64,000 bases of DNA from Paramarasmius palmivorus (GCA_037176845.1 JAYKXP010000127.1:1-64000), one strand, 5' to 3'; counted from the stretch's first letter, positions 10,563 through 22,180 are shown. The notes: generated by a model from the sequence alone, not told the origin. Translations and numbers: made by a program.

Positions 10563-13487
10563 TTAGCGCCTTCCGGAACCGTTGCAACTTCCTCCAGCCT
10601 GCGAATGTGGACGTTGTCGTTTGGAAGACGGTGGGGCCGTAGACGGTGGGGGCGAGGAATTGCGTTTGCGGCGTGACGAAGGCGGCGCCGAAGCAGCAGG
10701 AGTAGGCGAACGCGTAGCGGAAGACTCTGGTAGCCTGAACGTTTAAGTCAGCTCTTGGAAATCATTGCTTAGACTATGAAATACTTACGGATAGATGTAA
10801 AGGCCTGTCAATAACACATGAATGCAGCGTGCGGCTTCGAACCAAAATCCCGCAGAGTCCTTTGCCCCACCAACATCGCACCACCACCGAAGAGCAACGA
10901 GGAGTAATACGAATCCGGATGTTCCAGGACAGACCAAGCAATCTAACTCTCCATCCATAGAAGCACCAGATGGAAGGAGCCGGCCTTTGGCATCCTTCTC
11001 CATCCATTCTGGTGCACATTCTTGGAGCCAGGTCCAAAACTCATCTCGAATCCTCTCCAATTTGACGTGATTTGGTGGTTTGACAAATCTTGTTCGGTGG
11101 GCCTTAAACCAGTAGGCTAAACCTTCGACGCGCTGACGCTGAGCTATAGGCTGATGCTCAACCTTCCCGTGCCACCTTTCCTCAACCATGATCCACAGAT
11201 ACACACAATCGACGAATTCCTTTGGTCTCTCCGTTTCAAAATCAGGAGGAACGGTCATGAGGAATTCTGCATACTGGCGGATCCAGTCAACGTCGCAAGC
11301 CTCCAAGGGATAGTTCGTGTCTCCAACTCCGCCGGTCTGAATGTCCGACCAGAGGAAACGAAAGGAATCCTCTTCGTTATCGTCTACGTTCTCTGAGAGC
11401 CGGGTAGCTGGAGTAGACGAACGTGAGAGCGTTTGAAGCTGCCCTGAGCAGCCATCGGATAGATGTTGAGATGAGTCAGGGGCAGGCGGAGAAGGTGGTG
11501 ACAAAGCAATTTGTGGGGAGGCGGAACGTCGAGTAGAAGTTGGTTCGGCAGATGAACATGAGCGTGAGATCATCCCAGGCGTAGAAGCCGGCGTTGTAGT
11601 CTCGTTCACGCCGGCATCTGGAGCTGAGGAAGGTTGAATATCAAGAGGGGATGTATCATCCTTGATGGTATACATCCCGGCAGCATCTAGCGTGGGTGTA
11701 GAAGGCTGGTGGCCTGACGACATCTGCCATAGACATTCAGCACACAGTGGGAATATTTTCTAAAAATTCTCATACCTTATTCAAGCGTGCCGACGTTCTC
11801 CTTGGTGCCTGATCCTCGTCGGAAACGGTTGTTGTCCGCTTTCGCTTGCCTTTGGATTTTCGCCGGGGATTTTCGAATAAGAACGGCATTTCGTCGGTTG
11901 GAATATTAGAGAGTAAATCAAGTAAGTTTTCACGATTCTTGGCGATAGTTGCAACCCGATCTCTGTCGTACTGGGATGTCGGAATGCCAGGTTTACAGAG
12001 CCCAGCAAGAAACCGGCTCTTCTTCTCCTGCTCCTTGTCTACCTCTTCCTCATCTTCTTCCTTTGCCTCTTCCAACGACCCTTTTGAAAGCTCTTCGCCA
12101 TCTGAATCCTCGTCTGAATCCTCGTCTGAATCCTCATCCGACGACTCCTCGTCTGAATCCTCTTCAGACTCCTCCGAATCCATATCTTTACGAGCCTTTG
12201 TCGCGGTATCATGAGCCCTGCCTTTGGAGGCACCAGAGGGCCCGGGAACATTATCCGAGGGTTCGGTTCCGTCAGTTGGTTCGGTACCTTGCTGGTCGGT
12301 GTTGGATTGCTGTTCTTCAAAGGCACGGACAGCACGTGTCCATGAACACCATTTTCGTCCAAAGTCCCTGTATTCGTCGACTCGGTATGTGTCCCATTGA
12401 GGTGCACCATCTGGCATTGAGAATAAACTTCGTTCACTATTAGTAAAGGCAGACGTATACCGTAAAGGGACATACGATAGGAAATCATATTTTTCTTGAT
12501 CATCAATAACACCCTTGAAGCGACCGACGGTGAGCATAACGTTGAGTCCGGTGTATTGCCGAAGCAGGTGCAAGAAGGGCTGGATGACGCGAGGTAGGTT
12601 AGATCGGCAACTATAACAAACGTCAGATCAGTAAACTATGGATATCAGATATGAAAGAAGTTACTCACAGAGCTTGTTCCGCTTCTGTTACATTAGTCGA
12701 CCCAGAGCGGTAAGCAGCCACAGCTGCCTCATACTCTCCAAGTGCAGCTTTATGTACCTCATTAATTTCCTTCTCTAATTCAGCTTTCTCCTCGTCTGAT
12801 AGCTCTTTCTTTACGGTCTTGGCGGCGTCCATACGGCAAGGCAAGCGGTCGTCGGAACACGTCTCTTTCGAAAGAGCTAGGACACGCTCTGAATATTTCG
12901 GATGTGTCGCAATATATTGACGAAGCTGTGGACGGCGTGGGCGGTCAGGGAGCTGCTTCAAGTCGTGAAGAAAACGTTCGAATGGGTTGTTTTTATCTCG
13001 GTCCACAACTGTTTCCTGGTATCGAAACCAAGCTTGAACCATCTTTAAAGAATAATATATCAGTGTCGTCGAACAGTAAAAAAAATATACGGGAAGAACA
13101 TACAGCTAAAAAACGCGCCTCGTTTGAACGGTCACTGCGACGGTGCTCTTGTTTCTTCCGCTTCTTCTTCGCATCTGGGGTCATGGCATCGCGTTCTTGT
13201 TGTGTGAGCGGGGGCAGCGATTTAATTGTATCCGGCGGCAATTCGAAGGTCTCGAGAGGAAAGCGCTGAAGCAGCCCTGGCACAAAACTCGCAAAGAAGT
13301 CTGTTCGGGCTTTACTTCGCTTTGGGAGGGTGAGGAACGTAGGTAGAGCTTCCTTCAAAGCCTTGAGGGGCTCGCCAGTAAAGAAGCTTCGGCATCCACG
13401 CGTCTCTTCCTTTTTCATCGACTTTGTAGATTTCGTCTTACGCTTTTTCCCCGTTGTCTTGACCTTCTGAGAGTTCGTTCGCCCCAT
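10563..13487 (-). CDS. KDZ-associated basidiomycete protein, 899 aa
   Basis: Five exons: 13487-13104, 13042-12669, 12610-11776, 11723-10789 and 10734-10563. All junctions are in frame. The N terminus is Lys-rich, followed by conserved-looking helical segments with many Trp, Phe and Arg residues. The middle (exon 3) has a long Glu/Asp/Ser acidic tract and then a Lys/Arg cluster. The C-terminal 60 residues are Ser/Pro-rich with two basic patches that could be nuclear localisation signals. I recognise the layout as a multi-copy Agaricomycete family often found near KDZ transposases (from memory). Biochemical role is unknown; a nuclear chromatin or DNA-binding partner is an inference from the charge pattern. 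It is transcribed in the same direction as the dioxygenase. Confidence 0.8.
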
Positions 13488-13797
13488 TCTACGCGCAGAG
13501 AAATTAGTAATACATCACCATTTTCATAGAAAGATACTCACAGTGATCGATGATGATGCTTGAGAGAGAGACGGGATGCAAGCGAAGATAGGTGTTGGTA
13601 AATAACAACAAGCGCGCCACAAAGACCCCCGGATGAAATGGTACCATAAAGGAAAGGAGGACCCTGACCCAAGCGGAGAAGTCCTGCCGCACTTTACGGT
13701 CATCGTGCAACGCATCGAGCGGGTGAAAGAATTAATTGGAGTGTCAGAATGAAGGACTGGCGAGTTCAAGATGTGACAAGATACAGGTGAGCCGTAG
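13488..13797. other. intergenic spacer within the KDZ element
   Basis: About 310 bp between the stop of the 312 aa gene and the start of the 899 aa gene, both on the minus strand. It should hold the terminator of one and the promoter of the other. No motif is clear. Confidence 0.4.
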
Positions 13798-14845
13798 CTA
13801 GCGAGTCTTTGTATGCAAAAAAATATATGAGCGACGAGCATGGTCGGCACTTTTGGTCAGGAACATATCCGCTTCTGTGAGGAGTCGACGATGCTCCCAC
13901 ATTGCCCAATATGCCTTTTTCCTTCAAATGAATTAGTCTTCGTCATGCAGCTGTCATTAATGTGAAAGACTTACAAGTTTTTGAATGGCTCTTCCTTCTC
14001 CGGCGTCACTACCCAGTACTTCCACCCAGCCCATATTGGCTCTTTGGTATCGGAGTTCTGGGAGTCGCCACCTGTAACTGAGCCTAATTTCGGAGTCGGA
14101 TTAGCAGCCTGGAGATTGGCAGAAACTTGGTTGTTGCCATAGCTCGTGGCTTTGTGCATTAACCGATTCGTCTCATGTTCCATCAGGGGATTGTTATTAA
14201 TGGAACCCAACGATTGGCCCCCGAATTGCAGCTGTGCGTGTTCTACCCAAAGATCTGGCCATCCGACATCCCCGCCGATAATATTCGGGAAGAGCTTCTT
14301 TAATTCGTGAGCGAGAACTCGTGCCTTGAATTGCTCCAACTGGACGTCAGTCTCCTCCACCGCCTGAGCACGAGAAAGTTCCTTTTCCTGCTCAGCCAAA
14401 TCAAACGCTCTTCCATGGACCTGTAGACAGCTGTCTCTGAAGTGTTGAATAGACTCTTCGAGGGTCTTGCAGCGCTGCACGTAAAGGTCATCTGGTAGCT
14501 CTTCGCCTGGAGGAAAGGTCGATTTAATATCCCTGAACGTAACACGTTGTCATTGAGATACCGACTATCAGTAAGTCGAGATACGTACTCCCAGCACTGA
14601 TAGATTCCTTCTCGCATCCTCGGTGGAGCGATGAAATCCATTAAGACATAGTAGCATTCCGGAGGAGGACCGTTGATATCGCGATGGGTGCTCTCGATGA
14701 GGCATGGGGCACATGCATGCCTCTCCCAAGAGTAGCTGACGTCTCCTAGAAAATTGATGCTTTGGACTGCATCGAGGAGGACATCGATATTCCACGTTTT
14801 GTCGATGGGCGGAAAGAGTTTGGTGTAGTCGACGTTGTCGGTCAT
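13798..14845 (-). CDS. KDZ-element accessory protein, 312 aa
   Basis: Three exons: 14845-14589, 14532-13975 and 13921-13798, giving 313 in-frame codons including the stop. The ATG at 14845 is preferred; an in-frame upstream Met at 14887 is possible. The first exon has several Cys, Trp and His residues (a C-x2-C pair about 55 residues in) and Pro-rich turns. The second is helical and Gln/Glu-rich, likely coiled coil. The end is basic with Trp residues. I do not recognise the family. It lies between two other minus-strand genes of the element and may be co-regulated with them. Confidence 0.65.
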
Positions 14846-14960
14846 AATGGCGAAGGAAAGAACAGCTGTGTTGTACACAATGAACAATCTTCAATCCTAA
14901 TTAGGATGTAATAATGCTCGCTAAATAGATCATACTCACATAACACGTTAACCAACCACC

Positions 14961-15241
14961 ATGACTAGTGCTCAAACTGCAACCCAGCAATCACTGCCAG
15001 CGTCGCCAACGATGCCAGCTATGGAACCAGTAGACGAGCCTGCGACGGCCGAGATGGCAAATAAACCAGACCAAGGCAACCCAGGCGTTTTTCCACGAGG
15101 CGAAACAAAGGTGCAGTGAGTGAACCTCATATGTTGTTGTAGGCTGTACTCTCATGCAGGACAGGTTTCCCAGTTCAGACTCCTTCCTCGGTGCTGTGGA
15201 TTCACTGCAAGTACGAGGTGGCATTGTGGGGTATGACATAG
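14961..15241 (+). CDS. possible small two-exon gene, 78 aa
   Basis: ATG in a strong context (ACCACCATGA), exon 14961-15115, a 44 nt GTGAGT..GCAG intron, and exon 15160-15241 ending TAG. The frame is kept. The product is Pro/Thr/Ala-rich and has no recognisable domain. It would be the only plus-strand gene in this part of the KDZ element, so it may be chance. 15242-15432 shows nothing. Confidence 0.25.
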
Positions 15242-15432
15242 GGTGTCGCTGCAGCTGCCGAGATGAGATGGAGGTTGGAGATGGGAATGCTTGATACAAG
15301 CTGGGATGACGAATCTACGTTGTTTTGAGTCTTTCAATGGAATTGATTGATATGGTTAACTGGTAGACTACGTGCACTTCTGAGCTCTAAGGATCCGCAT
15401 TAGCATTGAGTCGCTGGCTGTCGTAAATAGAC

Positions 15433-15878
15433 TCACTTCTTGTTTGCTCTGCGCTCTCTCTGCTTTTGGGCCAACCTTTCTGCATTTACTTTACGCCATT
15501 CCCTCTGAGACTCTCTATTCTGCTGCTTGACCAGTTCCTGCTCCTCAATAGATAGCTTGAGGACTTCCTGTCGTTTCCGAGCCCCATAAACACGAGAAGA
15601 CTGGCGTTTTGCTTCCTTATTCCTATGCCGCCATCGGTAAAACTCGAGATAAAGGACATTTGAACTCACGTAGAATAATGTCGAGCCGCACTCAACCTGT
15701 TTTGCCAGCGCCGGCGCCCAACCTTTCGAGCCCTTAACAAAGAGTCGAGCTTTTCTACGAAATCTTCGTCGTTGGCGGATTTTCCTGCACGAGCAAGCAG
15801 AAAATCGATCTCGGCTTGCCCAGTGAGGTCGAATCTTTGAGTCTGATCAAGTTGTTGAGATAGGCGAGAGGAGTACAT
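15433..15878 (-). CDS. small basic helical protein in the KDZ element, 132 aa
   Basis: Two exons, 15878-15670 and 15622-15433, joined over a 47 nt GTGAGT..ATAG intron in frame. The C-terminal half is very rich in Arg, Lys, Glu and Gln with regular spacing, like a basic region plus coiled coil; a leucine zipper heptad is not clear. It could bind DNA or RNA (inference). An alternative upstream start at 15955 is in another frame and would need a further intron. Confidence 0.5.
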
Positions 15879-16225
15879 GGATGGAAGATGTTGGTGATGA
15901 CAGCAAGAAACAACTGGCGCTTGTTTTCAGGTGCGATTCCGAATGCATCAGACATCCAAGATTCCCAGCATCCGCCATGAATCTACTGGAATACTTATGA
16001 CAGGTACATATTAGGCATGTAAATGACTAGTTCTATGAATATTGGAACAATGCTCAGCTATTCCGGGCTATTCCTCTAGTCAAGAGCGTATTTCGGACTT
16101 GTGTTGGACTTTCCAGAAATTTGTTACGCCTCCACAAATATGTTCAACGTTTTTGAATACTAATCAGATATGAGTCAATGAAAAGGTTCATTTAAGTACG
16201 CTATACACTTGCTACGTGTCTATTT
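15879..16225. other. KDZ-element spacer
   Basis: No gene seen. It lies downstream of the dioxygenase stop and upstream of the 132 aa gene. Its right end runs into the 14 bp tandem repeat at 16213-16254. Confidence 0.4.
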
Positions 16226-16254
16226 CTACGTGTCTATTTCTACGTGTCTATTCT
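16213..16254. repeat. 14 bp tandem repeat x3 over the dioxygenase stop codon
   Basis: TACGTGTCTATTTC occurs three times (16213, 16227, 16241), the last imperfect. On the minus strand it encodes the last residues and the TAG stop (16226-16228) of the TET/JBP gene, so slippage here would change the C terminus. Confidence 0.7.
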
Positions 16255-18157
16255 GTAATTCATCGAGCGTCGAAAACAAATTTAAGCCCCGTGCCCAGCG
16301 TGATTCCTTCTCCTGCATATCCTTGACTGCCTGCTCCGTTTTTTTATATGCCCCTTCTAGTTGGTAACCATGCTCCACCCATCGGAAAAGGCCTCCCGCA
16401 GAGTACGTGGTGAACGAGAATCGATCTTCGCCCTCCTGTATGGTGGTATTGAAGTGACAGCAAACTGCAGAAGGTATGTATATGGTAGCACCTGGGGGGA
16501 ACTCGATGACTAGTTTCATTTCCCACAGGACCAAATGCCCTCCCTTCGTGTAATCAAAGTTGCCGAGTGCGCAGATTGCACACCACCCAAACGCGAGGTT
16601 CTTGGTGTCGCGATGAGGAAGGCACACCGTTTGGGGTCCAAAATTGACGGTGAAGGCGGCGAAGGGAGAGTTCTCGAAGGGGCGGAAGAGTCGATCGTCG
16701 GAGGCAAGGAGAAGGGCCATGATTTGGGCATAGTAAAGAAACAGCTGCGGTGCCCAAGTCATAAAAACCGCTGAGAACGAGATCAGTACGGCAGTCGTTA
16801 TTGCATACGGAAAGAAACGTACATGTCATAAAGCCCACGATCCGCTGGAAGGTCCGGTGAAAGCGGATGTGGTCCATAACCTTCCGGTTATTGACGCCCA
16901 AGTCGCTTAATACTTGAGGTTTCTAGAGATCTCCGTTAGCTCACGTCACGTATATATACTAGGAGCGTACCTTTTGCCCATTGCCGACTGAGATACCAAA
17001 ATTCAGAGCGTTGATGTCGCCACGTGAGCGTCCCTTTTTATTGTCGTGTGCCCTGAACCGACATCTAGGTCGGACCTTCCTCAGAACATCTGCGGCTTCC
17101 TCACAGGCGGACGTCCAAGTTGGATCGCCTTTGGGACCGGGAGCAATGATCACCATGATCCTGCCAGTGTCGCAACATGGTATGTACCGTGTAGCTCTAA
17201 GTACGGAAAGTCAATCATTTGCGTCTAAGGAAAGATCTCGGCAAACTTACCCCGGTAAGAACTTGACCAATTTGAAACTATCCGGACCACTATGCACGAG
17301 ATCTTGAAGGCGGTACGTGCGAATCTGGGGTAGAGATGCCGGGGCAGCAATGTACCCAGTTGACGCTGGCACCAGGACAGTAGGTTTGAGTTCTAAAGTT
17401 GGAATTGCAAGCTCGAATATACGGGGGTGCGGGGAATGTTGCGCAAGACTTTCTTCGTTGCTACAAAATGCGACAAGCTTAAGTCTTCGCTTCTTGGCGC
17501 GATTGGCGTGACCATGCTTCTTGTCCGTTTTTGTGTGCCTTTTCCGCTTTGAGCTGAGCTTTGTTGAATCGGAAGGGGATGGGGATGGAATTGCCGAAGC
17601 TGAGGGTTTGGGAGCGTGTTCAGGATTAGGTGGAGCTGGAGACGGTTCTGGTGAGGGAGAGCGGGAAGGGCATGGACTTGATGGAGCGGTAGTCAAGGGA
17701 GAACCAAGTGGATCTGGGTGGTCGCGAGAAAGAGCGTCATAAATCAGTCCGTCTAAAGAAGTGTCGGTTGTTGTCAGAAAGGGTGAATAAAGTGTGCCAC
17801 TTCGAGTCTGTTATAGTGTCAGACTTCATAACAGATTTGTAAGTGAACAACTCACCGTCTTTGCACTGAAGAGCTGCCTGAGAGATTCTATGAGACAGGG
17901 TATCAGATCAGAGACTGGAGAGCGAATAGAAGAGAGAAAAGTATGGACAAGGTGCTGTTAGAAGCGAAGAAAGATACCCCTGGCTACGCGATTCCCAAAC
18001 GGTTCGCCCTTTTGTATGTTAGCGCTGTTCCCTGTAAGAGTACTGCACCGGTGAAAGGGTCAAGCCATTCGAAAACGCAAGCCACAAAGACAGGGATCCA
18101 CGAAAAAAAGGGAAAGAAAAGAAAAACTTTACCTGGAATGCTGAGAGGAGACGGCAT
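16226..18157 (-). CDS. TET/JBP-family 2-oxoglutarate/Fe(II) dioxygenase, 509 aa
   Basis: Seven exons: 18157-18133, 18031-17978, 17914-17856, 17807-17251, 17160-16971, 16922-16823 and 16770-16226, exactly 510 codons. The N-terminal third is Ser/Pro-rich with a Lys/Arg-rich nuclear-localisation-like patch. The C-terminal half is a double-stranded beta-helix dioxygenase. The iron ligands are visible as H381-x-D383 (in LPHRDTKN) and H434 (in CCHFNTT). R445 (in RFSFTTY) is the likely 2-oxoglutarate contact. The segment LAFGWCAICALG and the GGHLVLW strand are typical of fungal TET/JBP proteins. The family oxidises 5-methylcytosine or thymine in DNA; here a role in regulating the transposon's own methylation is inferred. 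It is transcribed divergently from the KDZ transposase. No catalytic residue is missing. Confidence 0.92.
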
Positions 18158-18288
18158 GATGGTCCAGGGTCAATGTCAAGAAGGCGATAAACATGTGATC
18201 ACGGAGATTTTGGCAATCAACAAACTCATGTGACCTGTGACCTCGCGCGTTCTTCTCTGGGTGTTTCGAGTCTTTTTACCCCTCCACT
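18158..18288. promoter_or_regulatory. bidirectional promoter between dioxygenase and transposase
   Basis: Only 131 bp separate the ATG of the TET/JBP gene (18157, minus) from the ATG of the KDZ transposase (18289, plus). Both must start from or beyond this interval. No clear TATA box is seen; CT-rich tracts are present. Confidence 0.55.
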
Positions 18289-21200
18289 ATGTCCAAGAAG
18301 CGCGGTCGAGTGGATTCAGGAATCCCGGAAATTTCCTTCTCATGCAAAGACGAAAATCTCCTCCGTATCGCCAGCGTTAGCACAGACCGCCGACGAGTTC
18401 GTCAACGTACAATTCCCTTCAGTCCGATTCCCCCTTCCCCAGTCAAATCCACCACGTCCGCCCAACTCAACAATTTCGTTGCGACCACAGATTTCTATGG
18501 CGTGAACGAACTGGAAGAGGATATTAGAGAGGAAGACAGTGGGCCCCAACGTTCTGACACTGCGGTAAGTCCCGATTCTTAGGCACGAGAACATGCTATA
18601 TATACTGATTCACATTTCAGGACAATCCATTGAAAGACTTTGTACCGCGAACTATGGACTATCTGTTAGAGATGCTCAGACTGGAAGGTCATGGGTCTGA
18701 AGAACGACCGTGTTTATGTGGGGCAGCTGAAGGCGTTCTCTATCGGTGTCGAGACTGTAGCGAGGGACGCGTCTTGTGCAAGTCATGCACAGTATCTCAA
18801 CACAAGTCTCGGCCGTTTCATTACATTGAGGTACGTACCAGTATTGTGTGCGTCTGTTCATTGCTGACTGAAGGTTATCAGAGATGGAACGGCTCTTTCT
18901 TTGAGCGTGTCACCTTGAAGACTTTAGGCCTTAGGATTCAACTTGGCCATCCTTCCGGACATATTTGCTCAATGCCACGACAAGCTCGTGCTGGCTTTGT
19001 TGTGGTGGATATCGATTCCACGCAAGAGGTGGACGTCTACTTTTGCATGTGCCAGCATCCTGACGTTGTCGGCGAGCAGTGGCAACAATTAATGCGCTTT
19101 GAACTGTTTCCCGCAACTTCGATTCAACCCCATACTGCCTTCACGTTCCGACTCCTTCGCTTCTTCCACACTCTTACTCTGCAAGGCAAGATTAACATAT
19201 ACGACTACTATATCTCCATCCAAAACCGGACCGATGGTGCTGGCATCACTGCTTTCAAGGTAACTTGGTCCCTTGATACTCGAATCGCCCCCCACTGAAC
19301 ACGCTTGAAGGATCGCTATGAGGCTTTTCGGCGGGTAATGCGGCAATGGCGATACTTGAAGCTATTGAAGCGAGCTGGCGTCAGTAATACGCCCTCGCGT
19401 TCACTGCTGGATATCAAGCGAGGCGGACTGGCACCTCGATGTCTAGCATGCCCCATTCCTGGCGTCAACCTTCCGGATGACTGGATGTTGATTGAACCTG
19501 CTAAGAGGTATGTTACTCAATACCAAATTACGGACATTGCTGACTGTTCCACGTAGCTACATCTATCGCAAATTCATATCGGTTGACGCATGCTTCCGCT
19601 TGAAGCGACGTCTCATTTCGAGTGAAAAGCTCGATCCTGGCTTAGCGACAGGTCTCGCTTACTTTGTCCCACAAGATGAGTATCATCGGTTTCAGAAGAG
19701 CACAGGCGAGCAGAAAGAGGTTCGTTTTTCAGCTCACCTTTATTGGTTGAGGCTGACGTTGTCATTGGGTTTTAGGACGAGTCTTGCACAGGCAGTGACT
19801 TAGCAGCAATTCGACAAGCAAATACCAAGTTCAACAAGGGCTACGCTACTACCGGAGTCGTGCTATGTGTATGTGCCCGACATGAGGTGGTGGAACCAAA
19901 TAGTGCCGTGGATCTCGACAAGGGCGAAAAGTAAGTTTTTATGTTGTGTTCGTATACTTCAGTGTTTATTGATATAGTCAATAGATACGCTCTCACAGAT
20001 TACTCTGTTTCTGCCTCACAAAGTCTTTCTGACAACCGTCTTCCACGGGTCCTCTCCTACGACATCGCCTGCCAATACCACAAAAAATTCTTCGATCGCA
20101 TACCCAATCTCCCCGAATCAGTTAGAATGGAGACTGATTCCAAGAAGTGGACTTTCGCAGTACCAAAACTACATATTCGAGGTCATGGTATCCAATGCCA
20201 GCAAAGCTTTTCATTGCACCTAACACCAGGTGTCGGACAATGTGATTGTGAAGGAATAGAGAGACACTGGGGCGACGAGGGTCCCATTGCTACGAGCACC
20301 CGAGAGATGGGTCCAGGCCATCGAAGGGACACGATCGACGACCATTTCTGTAGCTGGAGTCATCGAAAAAGGATTGGTTTAGGTGCGTCGTATTAAGCGA
20401 GACTTTTTTGAAAGGATGCTGATTCCTCTTCAGGTCGTCTTCTGGCCAAGCGACGCAAAGACGCAAAGAAGCAGGCGAAGATACATGCAGATGAGTTTGT
20501 CAAGATGTGCAAATTTCAGGGCGCAAACGTGGAGGAGTGGACCAAGATGGTGACTGATTGGGAAAACGGCCTCACCGACGAAAACCCCTACGTCAAACCT
20601 GACATCGGATTCACCGAGGATGACGTTCGGTACCAATTCGCTCAAGAAGAGGCAGAGCAGGCTCGTACTGGACATCCTTCAGTCCATGATGTCTCTCCGA
20701 GTGCGTTTATGTACATGGCATTGGACCTAGAAGAAGAGCAGTATGTAATAGATCCTTTCATCTTCATTCCTATTACTAACACTGGACCTATAGACGAGTA
20801 CTCACTCTTGACTTGGCAAATGATGGTGCTACCACGGTGCTGCAGAAAACTGAAATCCTAACGCGACGCGCACGGATTCAGCGTGCTATTGGACGACTCC
20901 GAACGATTCAGAAAATTTACACTCCCCTTGCGCTTACCGCCTCAATACCAACGAATCATGACAGTACCGATATCGTCGAAGCAGAACGCATTGACCTCAT
21001 GCTGCCATCCGGCCTTCCCCAGGCATTACGTTCACAGCCCGAGATGAAGACTTGGGTAGCCATGGAGACCAAATATCGAGGGGGCCAGTTGGTGAGCTCG
21101 GCGCATGAAATTCGTGCCCGGCTCCTTGTTCGACGAGGGCTACATCAAAAGCGTGCTCTCGATACCCGTGGTCAAAAGGATTCACGAAAGGCACGCGATA

Positions 21201-21835
21201 CACTAGCAAAGAATGACCAGCAGATGGCACAGGCTACGGCCAAGTTCCGAGCAGCGTGGGCCGCAGCAAAAGCGCTGCATGGCGGCAGGGAAGATATGGT
21301 TGGATACCCGTACTTGAAGGACAGCGACATTCGGATGCCAGAGGATCCAGATCTTGCAACAACATCCAATCTACGGCGGATGAAGGGCGCTAAGTTTCAG
21401 GAGCAGGAAAAGTTGCTTGTTCCTGGTGAATCTCGGAAGACAACGTCCTGGCTTTGGAGCTCGTTTGACTGTAGCGACGCCTCAAAGGCAATCTATGAAG
21501 CTACTAGGTTGGAATGGATGAAGGCTCGTGCAAGGGATCTACGTTGGAAAGAAGAGGTGCTATTACTCGAGGAGGAGATGCGCCGCGTCTTGGTTACCCT
21601 GGAGTACGAGGCAAAGGAGTGGCTTGCACGCGTTGCAACAGAAGATCTCACAGGGCCTCTAGGCGAAGGGGTAACCGCTTATGCTCTACGCCAGGCTGCT
21701 ATACGTCGGGGACTGGCAGCAAAGTTTCGCTCGATGTGGGAGGACGACAAGCCCGATAAATCTCATGCAATGGATGGTCCCCCTCGATCCCTGGGCGTAG
21801 ATGGTGATTCCGACAACGATTCCGACAACGAGTAG
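18289..21835 (+). CDS. KDZ transposase with CxC2-like cysteine cluster, 1,041 aa
   Basis: Nine exons: 18289-18564, 18621-18830, 18882-19259, 19311-19507, 19557-19719, 19776-19930, 19985-20382, 20434-20740 and 20794-21835; 1,042 codons, all junctions in frame. A cysteine cluster with C-x-C and several C-x2-C pairs (residues about 123-163) matches the CxC2-like domain seen with KDZ transposases. The RNase H-fold catalytic residues are recognisable: D364 (in SVDACFRLKRR), D486 (in LSYDIACQYHK) and E552 (in EGIERHWGDEGP). A long helical, basic/acidic C-terminal region follows and ends in an Asp/Ser-rich tail. It should cut and rejoin the element ends, using the 30 bp inverted repeats and making 8 bp duplications. 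No disabling mutation is visible. Confidence 0.93.
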
Positions 21836-22180
21836 GCTGTTTTATATGGGTTTATTGCTGTTTTTGTTTTTATTCTACTGTACTGAAGGAATAGCATGTG
21901 ATTTGGACCTATCCGTGGCCTTTATAAAGGCCTCTGTGCTCGGAAAAAGGGTATCAATAGCCGGTGAGGCAATATCCACGGAACTGAGCAACGCCTACAT
22001 TTGGACGATTAGCGTCCTAATAAGGTAATTCTGCACTCGCCGGGGTGCCGATGCATGCCGAGGCCTGTAAACGATCCATAGGTAGTGTAAAATGTTAACG
22101 TAGAAGTTGACGAGGGCCTTTGTAGTAGACCTGCGGTTACTTGACCTGTGGCCTTTGCAAAGTCCCCACACCGCCGGGTG
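21836..22180. repeat. KDZ right subterminal region and terminal inverted repeat
   Basis: Contains a perfect palindrome GGCCTTTATAAAGGCC at 21917-21932, GGCCTTT at 22115-22121 and again at 22150-22156 within the right inverted repeat (22151-22180). The last is the mirror image of the left end. No gene is seen after the transposase stop. Confidence 0.7.

Larger units (their letters stand above)
10135..22180. mobile_element. complete KDZ DNA transposon carrying a TET/JBP gene (12,046 bp)
   Basis: Bounded by exact 8 bp duplications. The left terminus begins AGCCGGCTGTGTAGGGA and the complement of the right terminus begins ACCCGGCGGTGTGGGGA; the inverted similarity continues to AAAGGCC, about 30 bp with five mismatches. 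It encodes a KDZ transposase (18289-21835, plus), a TET/JBP-type dioxygenase (16226-18157, minus) and three more minus-strand genes. Association of TET/JBP genes with KDZ elements in basidiomycetes is published knowledge. All five gene models are open, so the copy may be autonomous. It sits inside the Ty3/gypsy coding region. Confidence 0.95.

Noticed and set aside
13504..13850. Minus-strand ORFs of 68 and 108 codons between KDZ genes
   Set aside because: They overlap the terminal exon and the spacer, with no splice support and no protein-like conservation pattern.
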